This document shows, in pieces, positions 43,601 to 54,379 of a DNA stretch of 64,000 bases. Origin of the DNA: Opisthorchis felineus (Eukaryota; Platyhelminthes; Trematoda; Opisthorchiida; Opisthorchiidae); contig SJOL01006412.1 in the NCBI GenBank assembly GCA_004794785.1, positions 366,691-430,690 of the forward strand, given 5' to 3'. The translations under genes were made by a program, and so were the position numbers. A model generated the notes under the pieces. That model was not told the origin of the DNA. It ran no database searches and saw only the letters and a list, made by a program, of their open reading frames with translations. Every line of letters starts with the position of its first letter. The first letter of the stretch is position 1.

Positions 43601-46600
43601 AAGTCTGTTGCTTTGTTTGAACAAACTTCTGAGCGTATAGTGTTACACAAGGGTGTAAAGATAAACAGACTGGTTGACTGAATGAAACTCACACTCACAA
43701 CGAGGAGAGGAGAGATCCTCTGTCTTACGATAAAGCATGGATGCGGTCGGTTGGGAACTCTATACTTCAGAACACTAGCCGGATGCCTTATTGCAGAGAA
43801 ATCTATTAACAATGTTCTCTCTAAGGTTTTTCCCCTTGGGCAAATGAGTAAGTCCTCGCTGAAACGCAAGCATAAACTATAATGGAAAACAAAAGCAACT
43901 GACCGATAGTACAGAACAGTGGGAATGTTCACCACGCGAACAGGTGAACTCACCCATTTCGAGGTTAGGGACGAAGCACTAATGGAGAAGAATGTGGACT
44001 TGCTTTGAGAGGCGATGCATTTACCTGAAACGAACAAAAGGCACGGCCACAATCATCGGTGAGGATATTCGGTGGACGAACCACAGAGCGCGCACTGCAC
44101 GGAAGTAAAGTGGTGTTGGGAATCTCGAACTACAATAGGGATAATCTTTTTTGGCCAAAGCGAGTGATCGAGTTGATTTTCACTCTCATTCCACTCTTGC
44201 ACTATGCACCCTAATGGGTTCTAGTGCTACCCGGTCTAGCAGTCCTAAAATAATTCTGTGGCGTACTTTTTTGAACGACATTGGTGCCTCCTACGCTGTA
44301 TGGTTGAAATCAGAGGAAAATAACACTGCTATCATCGAAAAAACCCAGAAGTGATCGTTGGCACGTTCACTGTTGAACAGCCAATAAACACGCCCGGAAT
44401 ACAAACAGTGTGACTAATTATCGGGGGGAAAGTGGGTCACCTTGTGTTCTCCACGGAGATAACGTTCAGGAATGGCATGACTCAATGACCACGGCCAGAG
44501 CATACGCACACACTTGTGCGTTCTTATTTTTCCCATTGATGAGTTCCGGAGGTGATATCGACCGAGTTGAGGAGTGCAAGTCTATCACAGTTATCACTAC
44601 TCTGTTTGACCTTCCATTCATCAGGTGATTCCAAAGCTACGGGAATAGCGTGCGTACTTTTTACTTGTCCCACTCTGCTATCTGTCAAACATCAAGATAA
44701 TATGATTTTCTTTTTGTAGGCCGTGAAGATGGTGTTCCTCTCACAGGTACGTCCTCATAAGACGTTACGGTTTACATATGTAAGTGTTACCAGGATAATC
44801 CGCTCATCGATTGCAAAGTAGATCCTCCTCAGAACCGGATGCAACGTTCTAATGGATAAGCAATAAGACATGATAACCATTTTAGCAAGCGCATTGCTCA
44901 AACCGATATCCCGGCAAACTTAATCAACGTACTATGCGTCCGTAATGTCTGCACATTGTCAAATAACTGGATGTTAACGGTAATTCCATTGAGAAGACTG
45001 GCTCGCTAGAGGTATGGGCAAAGTGCCTGTGAAGCCATCAAGCTCTTTCTGGCCTAAAAGTAAATAAGAAGTAAGGTGCACAGCACAGCAATGGGCTTTC
45101 TTCACAAGTTACCAGTTGTTTGTTTGATTACCCAAGCTCCCTTCTGTACAAGCCACTGTACATGACTTTTTTAGTGCCCGAAGCCTCATGACTTCGCTGA
45201 GTAAAGCACGGTGAAGTACGAAAACAGTGACCCGTGCCAGGTGAAGAAGTGTCCCGCTTTGTCAGCTTGCAACTAAGCGATAAAGGATCAGTACAATGAA
45301 AGAATCAGTCACTTTCAGCTAACAGTAGACCGTATTCCGAGGGGTTCCGTTGGAACGGAATATCGTTCGCTTGCTACCCACAGGGCAGGTCGATCGACTT
45401 ATAGTTTCGCGTGTGCACGCACAGCGTTCATATATTTCTCGGGTCTGAGAGCATCATTGACTCAGCTTATTGTTCAGTTTTTTTTGCAAATGTGAGTGGA
45501 TTTGTAAGCCTGCTCACAAATACGCTAATGTCTGCCATTTCAGAACAAACAACGTTACTGTCTGCGAAATTCACTCATCTGCAAACTAATTTGGTCTTAC
45601 AGCGAGGCCCAACTGAGTCCCTGTTGAATTTCTCGTTTATCATATTCTTTAAATGAAAGTGCGGCACAAAGACCACTTCATGTTTCGGTTGACACGATGT
45701 TCGACATACAGCAGCATTTTTTCCGAGGAGGGCACATCCATAAGGTTTCTGAAAATTTTTCGACAGCCCGCGACCGGTTTCGCCCTCTTTTTGAACTCAT
45801 CAGGTAGGCGCAATCCCCGCGTTTCCGTCAACCTTATGTTCTACTTGAACCCAAGTTGTACGAAAGGTGTCATAGTCAATAACGAAAGAGGCAACCAAAA
45901 CCGTAGTGTTTATACCGATTTTGTGGGTTGCATGAGCAGAGTTGCGCAGTTCGGTGAATCGGATGTAAACCATGTGTCCTAGAAGAGTTGTTCGAACTAC
46001 TGCAATTATTTACTCACGATGACATGGTCAGGAGTAGGGACGACCATGCACCGAAAGCAACAGCCTGCATAGCAATATTGGTAAAGTGGCTACACAGTAA
46101 AGGCGGTGACTTTGACGCGAGGATCCCTTTGACAGCGTGAATCTACGACTTTATTAATTATCTCCAGCGATTTATGTTCTCACCTTAGAGTCTCTGGCAA
46201 GGTGTACAACAATTGCCGATGGGTCACATGAAAATCACTCGCACGCTCGTGACGTCATGGCACATGCGTGTGTATCCCCTTTACACGCGAACAAAACAAC
46301 GATATGCTTTCCATTAGAGAGACAGTCAGGTATATCCGCGACAAGATGGGTTCTCGAGATGCACTATTCCGCAGTGGCGACAATTAGCCATGGAGACCGA
46401 GCAACCACCAGACGTTTTAGTTCTCTGATGCATAGCTGCATTTCCGGCGCAATTATTTCGCGTTGAAAAACGGTGAACGCAATCATGTGTGACCGGTTAC
46501 TGAACGGAACTCCATCGACTCAGGTTATTTGATCAAATCCTCGAACCTGGGTGTTTGCTGAGAACAACGAAGCGGTGTCCACAGTGTTCGTCCAAATTGC

Positions 46601-49600
46601 TCCTCGACAGCATCGTGATGTTATTGTAAGAAAACGTCACAATCAGAAGGACACGACGTAACCGCAAATAACGGTGATATTGACGACGATCTGTTAATCA
46701 GCTGTTACATTCAACAGATAACGTCGAAAGTGCAACCACCATCCTGAAACATAGGCGGGCCCTTCCGGACTGAATTCAACTTGGTTAGGCCAATAATCCA
46801 GTTAAAAAGCACGCATAAAATCACTCACTAAAAAGTGTCACGGTGTTAGGTGGATTGGAGGGGACGAATTGACGCATGATAATATGATATCTACCGAATC
46901 TCCGTAAAGTTACCGTAGTTTCGCTTGATATTACGATGCAAGGAACTAGGTGGTTCCGTTAGCTTGTTAGGGTTTAGCGAAGCGACACAAATTTTCTCGC
47001 TCGCAATGGCCTAGATTGCTAGCTGGTGAACATCAGACAGGCTCACTACACTGCATATGAAATGCTGTCGTGGATTTGGCACATGCACTCACAAAAGCCG
47101 TTTCAAAGCATTTAAGTACGACCCAAAATTCATCATCTCAACGAAGCAAAAATACGATACGATTGATACTAGTGATCTTTCATCGAGAGAAGTTCTACAC
47201 AATAAAATAATATATAATAGTTAAGCTGCAACATCCTTCCGGGGCATAGCTGCCACGCCATCAGATGAAAGCACTAGGGCTGAGATACTGCTGGGTTAGC
47301 CAAGCCTAGATAAGAGCAGTGGATATGCACAGGTTTGGTTCGAACCACGGACCTTCTGGTCAGTAAGTGTGCGTCTTGACCACTGAGCTATCTCCAGCAC
47401 CGAGAGAAGTTTTAGTATTCCTAGAATGGAGTACGGTACTAGGAAAACTTTCCGAACTGTCTGAAATCCACTGTCAGCCCTGTGAAGTAATACGAACGAA
47501 CGCCGCAGTTGACTTACCGATCAAAGTCTTACCCGTTCCAGGAGGACCGAACAATAAGAGTCCTTTTGGAGGCCCACGTAGGCCGGTAAATAAATCACTG
47601 TCATGCGAGATGAAAAGAATATAGAATACATCATACGGTACATCAATGCGGACAAAAACAGACAAGTCCGGCGTATGGACAACTTACGAAAATCGCCGAG
47701 TACACGGCAAGAAGTCGCTCGTGAAACAATGATTCTGTAGTGAACGAACGGCAATGCTCACCAGAAGAGACACTAACCTAGCGAAACTCTGGCTTCGATA
47801 ATTTAACCGTCTTTTAGACGAATAGTGGTACCAGAAAAGAATCATGTGAAAAGCGCATACTTATCGTACAGTGATTATAGCTGCCACAGTTTCGTTCGCC
47901 GATGGTTTGGCGAGGCGGATAGACAGCAGCTAATATAATTGATATGTAAATACAGGGGTGTCAGTGGACTTTTCATTGAAGAGATCAGGAGGGGAGCTAT
48001 GCATTGAGGGCAACAGCTTGGATACGATAGAGCCACTGAGGGCTCGACTGGGCCATGTCTGACAATGCCTCCAATGGTCGACGTGTTCCGTCTCGGGATC
48101 CTCATCCAGGGAGACGGCAATGACCAGCATAGCTGAGTCTGATGGTAATGGATTTCATACTTAGTGGCCAAGTTATCGTTTGACCTCCCCTGGCTCGTTC
48201 CCAGGGATAGGAATATACGAAAGACTGAATGGTATCCTTTCGAAAGCGCATGATTGTCTCGAGATAGTTGAAGATGCTGAAATAACAATACGATACCTGA
48301 ACAAATGTTCAGCGAGTTCACAACGAGGCTCCGAAATGTCTCATACTGATCGGTGGAAACCGATGCCTGCGGCGTGGAGCTGTATAATGTATGCGTAGAG
48401 TGTGTTTGTTACCGCGGATAATATTTCTGCTTGAAGTTATTTCGAAGGCGGGCGATTTTAACATCAATCTTCATCTGAAGTCGGATCTGTGTGGATCACC
48501 TGAAGGGGTCCTAACAGTAAACCTTCGGATGGATCGAAGAAGCTCAGACACCCAACCATGGCTATGCAGCAGAATGTGTTTGTTGCGAAAAAATATAGGC
48601 ATTTCTATTGTGATGTAATCTGACATTCCAAACATCATAAACTAGATGAATTGGGGACTGAATGAGAAAACACGAAAAACGATCTCATGCTGCTCCACGA
48701 AACATTAAACATTTCAATGCCCTGTTCTAATATCCAGAAGCACTCTAAACGCTCCAGTAGAACGGCACCGCACAGTTCGGGTGCTTCATTTGAGGGTGTG
48801 GATTTTTAATCAGGGCACAATACCCACCGAACGAGGTTGGAACCGAACACTACCCCACATCCAAGTAGGTTTGTAAAGCGGACCAGTGTGCGAATGAGTG
48901 AGGATTGCACTCGTAACACTTCTCAGGATGAAATCCCATGGCATTTATGAACATCACTAATAACGTTGGCCAGTTCTTCTTCGGCGGCAAGATGGTCGCG
49001 GTGCGGAACTGCAACTAAGTGATATTCAAGCAACATGTGTACACCCAAAGGCTTCCCTCACGGACTACTGGCAGACAGGATGGGGGTCTAGTAAAAGTGT
49101 AAACAAACGAGTTACGGGTGGTATCTGTGGACTCACGGTCTTAGCATGGGCAAGATGACAACTTCCTGCAGAGCTTTCTTTTGAAACTCGAGACCCGCAA
49201 TATCTTCCCATGATATCACGGTTTTGGACTCCATTACCTAAAACAAAATTAGGAACAGGCGTTTATACATGAAGGGACGGCACGCTAGTTAACAAACTGA
49301 AAAGCAAACAGCTTTAACTAAAAATTTACGCTGAGGACTTCCAAATACAGCCCTCAACAAGAAAATCTGCTTCGTCTTCATAAAGGAAACTACTCAAAAG
49401 ATTGCTGAAAACTCTTCGACAGCCCACGACAGGTTTCGCCCTTCTTGGGGCTAATCAAGTAGGCGCAATTCCCGTGTTTCCGTCAGCCTTATGCTCTACT
49501 TGAACCCAAATTGCACAGATTTCGACAAACCAACTGAAACATGAGGCGGCCGACTCTGTGCAGCACATTCAGTTTAAGAATATCATAAACTGGAGATTCA

Positions 49601-50057
49601 GTTGAGTCTCCCGTGAAAACTAAATTGATATGCAAATGAGTGTGTTTGCTTCATTAATAATACTGAAAAGGATTAGCAGTTACAGTGTTCAGCAATTCTG
49701 AATATCCCTTAGCACTCGGCGAAAAGCGGATATAAGAAAAAACTTCGATCTCGTCCAAAAGAGGTCAAAATCTGGTATACAAATGAAGTTTCATCTGAAA
49801 TTGCCTGGGTGGATCCGCCTAAGATGAGTGGTATGGGATATTAAGTGGGCGTCGAGAAAAGCAAGACAATATATACCTCGCTCATGATCAGATCAACCAT
49901 TTTCTGGTCGAACTGCTTTAGACGTTGATCACCCATTGGGCAGTCCCCATCTTTGGTCTGTAGTCGATTCGACGGACCGGCGGTTTGAGGTCTACAACTC
50001 GCACTAGGACTCGAACCAGAAGGGATGGGTGGCACAAAGTGAGTACTGGGTCCACGC
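37563..50057 (-). CDS. FIGNL1: Fidgetin-like 1 AAA+ ATPase, 5'-partial
   Basis: Nine phase-consistent exons on minus: 50057-49877, 49237-49137, 47597-47518, 44024-43954, 43123-42962, 42604-42549, 38689-38526, 38125-38025, 37685-37563. They encode 345 residues to the stop. In order: the FVPPIP motif, [35 protein letters not shown], Walker [32 protein letters not shown] (pore region), Walker [41 protein letters not shown] (sensor and arginine fingers), [13 protein letters not shown] and a C-terminal VRPVV...WNKQYGSF. The family is a hexameric meiotic-clade AAA ATPase that disassembles RAD51 filaments during recombination. All catalytic residues seen are intact. The protein is about 300 residues shorter than animal FIGNL1 because the N-terminal exons lie above 50.06 kb or were not recognised. 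Spastin and fidgetin fit less well: SSLTSKW, FVPPIP and GPIRSL favour FIGNL1. Confidence 0.93.
38025..38125 (-). CDS. FIGNL1: FIGNL1 exon ([13 protein letters not shown])
   Basis: Acceptor GTCTCTTTCAG; reads [20 protein letters not shown], then [13 protein letters not shown]; donor GTATGT. It is the sensor-2 helix of the small AAA+ subdomain. Confidence 0.95.
38526..38689 (-). CDS. FIGNL1: FIGNL1 exon with arginine fingers
   Basis: Acceptor TTTTCCATAG; reads [20 protein letters not shown], then [14 protein letters not shown] and ends ADKTQ plus G; donor GTAAGT. This is the boundary between large and small AAA+ subdomains. Confidence 0.95.
39988..40344 (-). CDS. Unknown 118-residue ORF within FIGNL1 intron
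   Basis: A minus-strand frame with an ATG in good context (GCATAAATGG, in-frame TAA just upstream) runs 118 codons to TGA. It begins [20 protein letters not shown] and continues with an amphipathic stretch ([17 protein letters not shown], then [14 protein letters not shown]) and [18 protein letters not shown]. The residue mix looks like a globular protein, better than the antisense frame. No family was recognised. It lies between the FIGNL1 exons at 42549 and 38689, same strand, so it is a nested gene, a retrocopy fragment, or chance. It may also be an exon of a larger unit with the 41.0-41.4 kb frame. Confidence 0.4.
   Translation of the reverse strand: MAEILHRNGAAIKQPNDFRSNKKGMQDIFNSRRVQMDFLVDATHRARSGLRALSEVGQMLERVARTLIFHPHCLFGDAGDSDRSQQSTARVFFSRQTLRIAFTVGSGHHHAEANGNDN
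41029..41418 (-). CDS. Unknown 129-codon ORF within FIGNL1 intron
   Basis: Open minus-strand frame; an in-frame TGA lies 12 bases above its first TTG and there is no ATG at its head, so it is more likely an exon or a truncated copy than a whole gene. It contains [32 protein letters not shown] and [21 protein letters not shown] very weak resemblance to pieces of the RAD17 clamp-loader was noticed (hydrophobic-L-x2-I...GGIT, and L-M..-F..+L+.N.L..F), from memory and not enough for a name. An RTE-2 3' end lies just beyond its 5' side. Confidence 0.35.
   Translation of the reverse strand: MYELEGRNRFPLGLIWCDLMLVPARGIGEQAFKNLLQAISRPNCGGITMSGNTKRRTYPSISLRFNEIPHLYCNTTLPLPGSTHSQISEMLIDNLAVVQPFGDRLALMHRNFEQFLYNNHLSHFLHIQM
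41550..41728 (+). mobile_element. RTE-2 3' end, strongly 5'-truncated
   Basis: Plus-strand segment collinear with 22.67-22.89 kb: GGCGTTCTTGTTGTCAG, CTAGCACTAAG, TTTCAAATAAAGCATGGTTG, then the perfect hairpin CATCAGTGTTGAACACTGAT at 41686 and a GATGATGATGATGAC tail. Relative to 22.7 kb about 60 bp are missing between TTGTCAG and CTAGCAC. It is antisense within a FIGNL1 intron. Confidence 0.82.
42549..42604 (-). CDS. FIGNL1: FIGNL1 mini-exon with sensor 1
   Basis: A 56-bp exon: acceptor [28 protein letters not shown] plus AG, donor GTTAGT. It joins to GCCGCAAGAA to restore NRPQE. Easily missed by gene finders. Confidence 0.93.
42962..43123 (-). CDS. FIGNL1: FIGNL1 exon with pore loops and Walker B
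   Basis: Acceptor TTTATTCCCCAG; 54 codons from [16 protein letters not shown] through [16 protein letters not shown] to [15 protein letters not shown]; donor GTAAGT. DE of Walker B is present. Confidence 0.95.
43954..44024 (-). CDS. FIGNL1: FIGNL1 exon ([11 protein letters not shown])
   Basis: Acceptor TTCGTTTCAG; reads [12 protein letters not shown], then [11 protein letters not shown]; donor GTGAGT. The block is near-identical across animal FIGNL1 proteins. Confidence 0.95.
45640..45850 (+). repeat. Dispersed repeat R2, copy 1
   Basis: Shares TTTTTCGACAGCCCGCGACC, GGTTTCGCCCTC, CAGGTAGGCGCAAT, CGTTTCCGTCAACCTTATG and CTACTTGAACCCAA with 49.40-49.51 kb (direct). Its left half aligns with 53.64-53.76 kb (GATATTCTTTAA, TTTCAGTTGGTACGATATT). 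It lies in a FIGNL1 intron. Non-coding. Confidence 0.78.
47235..47397 (-). mobile_element. tRNA-headed SINE copy D
   Basis: On the minus strand: A box GATAGCTCAGTGG, B box GGTTCGAACC at about 47336-47347, then GGCTTGGCTAACCCAGCAGT and the GGCGTGGCAGCTATG tail. It lies in a FIGNL1 intron in the same orientation as the gene. No clear target duplication was found. Confidence 0.78.
47518..47597 (-). CDS. FIGNL1: FIGNL1 exon with Walker A
   Basis: Acceptor CGCATGACAG; reads [12 protein letters not shown], then [14 protein letters not shown]; the donor ATCG|GTAAGT leaves one base. GPPGTGKT is the nucleotide-binding P-loop. Confidence 0.95.
49137..49237 (-). CDS. FIGNL1: FIGNL1 exon ([11 protein letters not shown])
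   Basis: Acceptor TTGTTTTAG; reads [18 protein letters not shown], then a helix to VVILPMLR plus two bases; donor GTGAGT. It covers the start of the AAA+ large subdomain. Confidence 0.9.
49395..49515 (+). repeat. Dispersed repeat R2, copy 2
   Basis: CTCTTCGACAGCCCACGACA, GGTTTCGCCC, AAGTAGGCGCAATTCCCGTG, TTTCCGTCAGCCTTATG and CTACTTGAACCCAA match the right half of the copy at 45.64-45.85 kb in the same orientation, 3.7 kb away. It lies in the next-upstream FIGNL1 intron region. Confidence 0.78.
49877..50057 (-). CDS. FIGNL1: FIGNL1 exon with FVPPIP motif (5'-most found)
   Basis: After the acceptor CCCATCAG it reads [14 protein letters not shown] and, after a Ser/Pro/Gln-rich linker, [16 protein letters not shown]; the donor is GAG|GTATAT. 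FVPPIP followed by a linker and a LIMxE helix is the conserved pre-AAA region of FIGNL1. The exon starts with the last base of a codon, so at least one more exon lies upstream. Confidence 0.82.
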
Positions 50058-53000
50058 CTGATGGGAATTGAATGAAAAGACAGTGCGTATCGTAAAGATC
50101 ATCACAAGAGCTAGAGAGGACGTGAATGAAGCGAGCGAAACGAGTAAACAACAAAAGTTCCTGGACAAACTTGGACATGGAAATTCTGAAAAAATTCGAA
50201 CCAAAAGCGTCAATAAGGAAGGTCAGAAGGACTTGTTTTAATAAGAAGCCACTAACCTGGCTAGCTAATCGTTTAACAATTCTTTGAAGGCATGTACATG
50301 GTCTATTTTAAAAAGTTTCACGTTTAAGTTACTTAACTAGATCAGTGAAGGCCAGTTGTAACCTTGTCATGCCAAGCGATTCGAACTTTTAAACTACGAG
50401 GATGTAAATACAGCAAGGCTTATCCATCGTCCCAAACCAGGTTAGTATGCAATTTCGCGTCGTGCCACCTAGCTGAACGCTTCCATTCGGAATCATGATA
50501 TAGCAGACACCCAACAAAGCAAAATTGTGGGGCATGCAGCGGTGCGAAGAAACCCCAAAATATGGCCCGATTCAACAGCAGTTAGAAGACTGTCCCAAAA
50601 TGAACGTCAAACGGACCAGGAGAAGACTAATGCTTGGAACATGCAGGGGTCAGCTTTGGGGACGAACAATGACGGCAAACTGTCAAAAAGCTCGCAGCCA
50701 CTCGAAAGCCCCAAAAATGTAGATGCCCAACGTGTTAGGACGGTCAGATCCCAACGGATTACTCAGCCTTTTGTAATACTCCACAGAGATTTCATTTCTT
50801 CTCTCTCGTAGCCAACTGAGCCGCAGCGCTCTTTCTTCCATTCGTTCATCCGCAATATAGCCAGTCTTCATCTGGTGTCCTATGTCTTCTTCCTTGAGGT
50901 TTCCCCACTGAAGTACCTAGATTATCATAAGCGATACAACAGGTTCTATCAATCTCCCAAATCACCCAGCTAACACACAGTTACAACACAAAGACTGAAG
51001 GAAGCTGTTGAAGCCGCCGACTAGAATGGTCGACCTGCAGGAATCGAAGATAAGCACTGAAATAAGTATCCGACTAATCCATCCAAGCATGGACTCATCA
51101 AAGTAACGCGTATAGCTAACGAGCGGTCTTGGATTGCGTTGCCGGATGCTACAGAAACCATCGCACTTAAGAACTGAAACGTGTGCGTGTGAACGGACAC
51201 TAGTTCACTTAATTTGCCTCTTGCTACAAAATGCATCTGTCTGCGTTGACAAATGGAAAACCGCCTTCATTGACCCTCCAGAGCAATCAAGTCACTGAGA
51301 CCGGATATCTAGATACACTGACCCACTCCGCTGGTGAGTTGGGACATCAGAACTTAACTGCTTTAATCGGTCATTTATCACCTTGAATGTTGCTTTTCCA
51401 AGACCCGACGATGTCAGGCTGTCGTTGGCGTACGACTGTTCACCGACTTACTGTCTAAGCATATACACAACCAATGCACTCAGTCTTCATCGGCTAACTT
51501 CGCCAACAGTTAGACCACTTGCACAGAAGAAGTAATACTGTTTCTCTCGGGTTTGACAATGCAAAGGCTGTCTTTTGCTATCAGTTTGAGACCACGTTGT
51601 GACGTGACCATGAACGGCGAAGTGTAGTTAGGCGGGTCAGCAAGGTCGATCAGGCTCAGGGCCCATAATTTAGTCTAGCGTGACAAAGTTGCAGAAAGCT
51701 TTACATGAAGCAGTTAACTAAGGAAAACGATCGGACGTACATTCAAATCTCCTTAGAAACGTTCAAACCACTTGCATGAGCGCTACTTTGTGGACGCGAT
51801 ATGTGCATTTCTAGGTGCGAAAAAAGCGACGATTTGTGTGGGCGCTGTCATGCGGAGGTATCCTAAAGCGTACTCTCCTCTCATCGCTGCGGGATAACAA
51901 AAAAACCAGGCTTTCCATGATTTCCTCACGTGCGAAACGAGTGGTAAGGATGTAATAACGCGCAAGTTGCTTTCTACTTTGTGACATGATATAAGCCGTG
52001 TGGTGATACTACTTCCGGAAAAGTCGACTCATCCCATCGATTACACAGAAACGCTCTGGATCTGTCGCACTGACTGCAGATGGACTGACGCAAACACATG
52101 ATGCACAGTAATCAATAGAAACGTGTGGTTTTCAGCATCGGATGCAGCAATGCTTTGTAAGATAAAATTTTTTGGCACCGATAGTTTGGCATTTGTGCCA
52201 CAACGTCAGATTTGGAAAGGCCGTCTACTTGCGGTGAATATTGTTTGCTGATCACCAAAACACCTAGGGTCGAGGGTTTCCCTACTACCATTGTATATAA
52301 CCAATGCATATTTCATGAATCCTACTTGTTTCGTTTTACTATTGTTGATGGAGTACTGAAGGAGTATATACATAGATATATATGGAAATGAGTATTGGGA
52401 GGAATAGTCACAGCCCACTGTAAATTTTGACGGTTGATGCTGTGCAGATAATTGTAGTTAGAGGCCTTAAAATTTACATAAGGAAAACCATTAAGCGCGC
52501 TGACACTCAACAGCTATGCCGTCGATTTTGATCTCAATTCCCCACTGTAGACAAAGGGGTTTCCTTCATACGTCATATATTATTTTCCAGTCCGTTAGAA
52601 CATGAAACCTAGTCCGATGGAACTTGGCGTAATCCCCTGAGTGGCTGCCATTCGAAACGGATTTGCTAGTCAACAGTGGTCACATTGCGCGACACCTGAG
52701 TATAGTTAGAAAACCGCAACCGTTTACGGGAGCTGAACGTGATGCTGCGCGGCAGCTCTTGACGTCGACGTAGATCACAAACGCGGTAAAGTAACGGAAT
52801 TTGGGTAACCTTCATGCAGTAAGTAAAGCGTCATAAAGATAGGCCATCAGAGTCTGTGGGACCCAACGAGAAAATAATGACCTGTGACATACGGAAGAGT
52901 TGTGGAACATCTTTCTTACTGCTTCACCTAGCGTTCCACTGAGGGCAGCCTGAGCTGTTCTCTATAGCTCTCGGACCATTCTCAGCTACAGCTGCAAATG

Positions 53001-53634
53001 CGTTCGATAAATCGCCACCCAACACAGAAGGACAGGGTCTTATTTTGGATAAAATAGTAGCCCTGCTTGGAGCGCATTATGTAAGCATAGTCTCCACAGG
53101 TTGTGTTAATTGATTCTCACCCTGAATATCATGCATAAAAACCCATTTTGTTTTTAAAAGACATGACTGTCTGAAACAGTCATCGAAATTTTCGCTCTTC
53201 TGAATGCCAAACGCCTTTACAGCAACCACACTCGGCAGACTAAAAAGAAAAGAATAAGCAGATGCAACCACAATTGTTTTAAGCTTCTCGGTATGTCAGC
53301 ACCGCCAAGTTCAGGAAAAAAATAAGACATTTTATTCCTTATCGAACAATTCATCTATAAATCGACAAATCACATCATTGATCAAAGTTCTCCCCTTACA
53401 CCACTGTTTTGCAAAGGATCAGAGGCAACCGAGAACATCGCATTTCGTTGCAGTGTCTGTCAAGATTCAAAACTTGATGCTGCGTTTATTAAGAAGCACT
53501 GTGTATGCATATTTGAGATTCTCCAATAACACAAACTGCTCATCAATTGTGATGGAATGATATAGCATGTAAGTGACGAAATACGCTCGTTAGCAACTTA
53601 TTGGTAAGGAGGGGAAACTCTAATTAATATCTCA
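50058..53634. other. No exon recognised; probably 5' FIGNL1 territory
   Basis: Because the FIGNL1 exon at 50057 begins mid-codon, upstream exons are expected on the minus strand here or beyond. None could be recognised: the N-terminal half of FIGNL1 is poorly conserved. The frames at 50525-50871 on both strands show no clear family match. Low-complexity TATA-rich sequence lies near 52365-52385. Confidence 0.4.
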
Positions 53635-53790
53635 TTTATGATATTCTTTAACCGAACGTGGTGCATGAAGTCAGCCTCACATTTCAGTTGGTACGATATT
53701 TGAGACATAGCAGTATATTTTCTTGACAGAACACACTACGTTAACACCAAAATAATTTTCAAATGATTGTATTTCATCAAATACGTACAA
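53635..53790 (+). repeat. Dispersed repeat R2, copy 3 (left half only)
   Basis: TGATATTCTTTAACCGAACG, CATTTCAGTTGGTACGATAT, GAGACATAGCAGTATATTTT and AAATAATTTTC align in order with 45.64-45.76 kb. The right half of the family is not seen. Confidence 0.5.
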
Positions 53791-54379
53791 TCTGGTGTTG
53801 GAGGTTGATGGAGACTTGGGTCCTACGCCTACCTGATGAATGTCAACCCTATCCGTAGCGTGTTCTGTCATTTTTCACTTCAAACACTGAATGTGACGGG
53901 CTACCTAATATCCTTCTTATTATCAAAACCTAGATATCTCTAAAATTCTCAAAACTGATCTCTTAAATTTTGCGCCTGTGTAAGTTTGTTCCCAATACAT
54001 CTCCTCACAGAATCTCCGTAGAGTTACACTTGAGGTAAAATGGACGTGCATTTTGTCGACCATGAAACTTCTCACCAGTTCATTCACTGTAAACTAAAAT
54101 TCAGGAGTAGCGGCGCGATGGACACTAAGGTTACCCTATCCGGAGGTAACAACAACGCAACTGATAGTCAATGTATTTCCCATCTATATCGGTTCATCAG
54201 TCCCGGTTTAACCGCGAATTCCTCGTCCACTAGTGTTCGTGCGGGGACCATGTTATTCTTCCCAGGAGCTTGTCAGTGCCAGCAACCTGCAGGAAAGTGG
54301 ACATATCATTAATAACATGTGTGACCTACCACCACCAGCTATTTCATGGTGGTTGTCTATTGTACCGTTGTATACGCCC

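Noticed and set aside
47875..48321. Minus-strand ORF of 148 codons in a FIGNL1 intron
   Set aside because: No domain is recognised, composition is Ser/Cys/Leu-rich as in chance frames, and there are no plausible splice sites to FIGNL1 exons.
50525..50811. FIGNL1 5' exon or LINE endonuclease start near 50.6 kb
   Set aside because: Short basic frames on plus loosely resemble a LINE start, but conserved blocks do not follow. Minus frames do not match FIGNL1 or join in phase.
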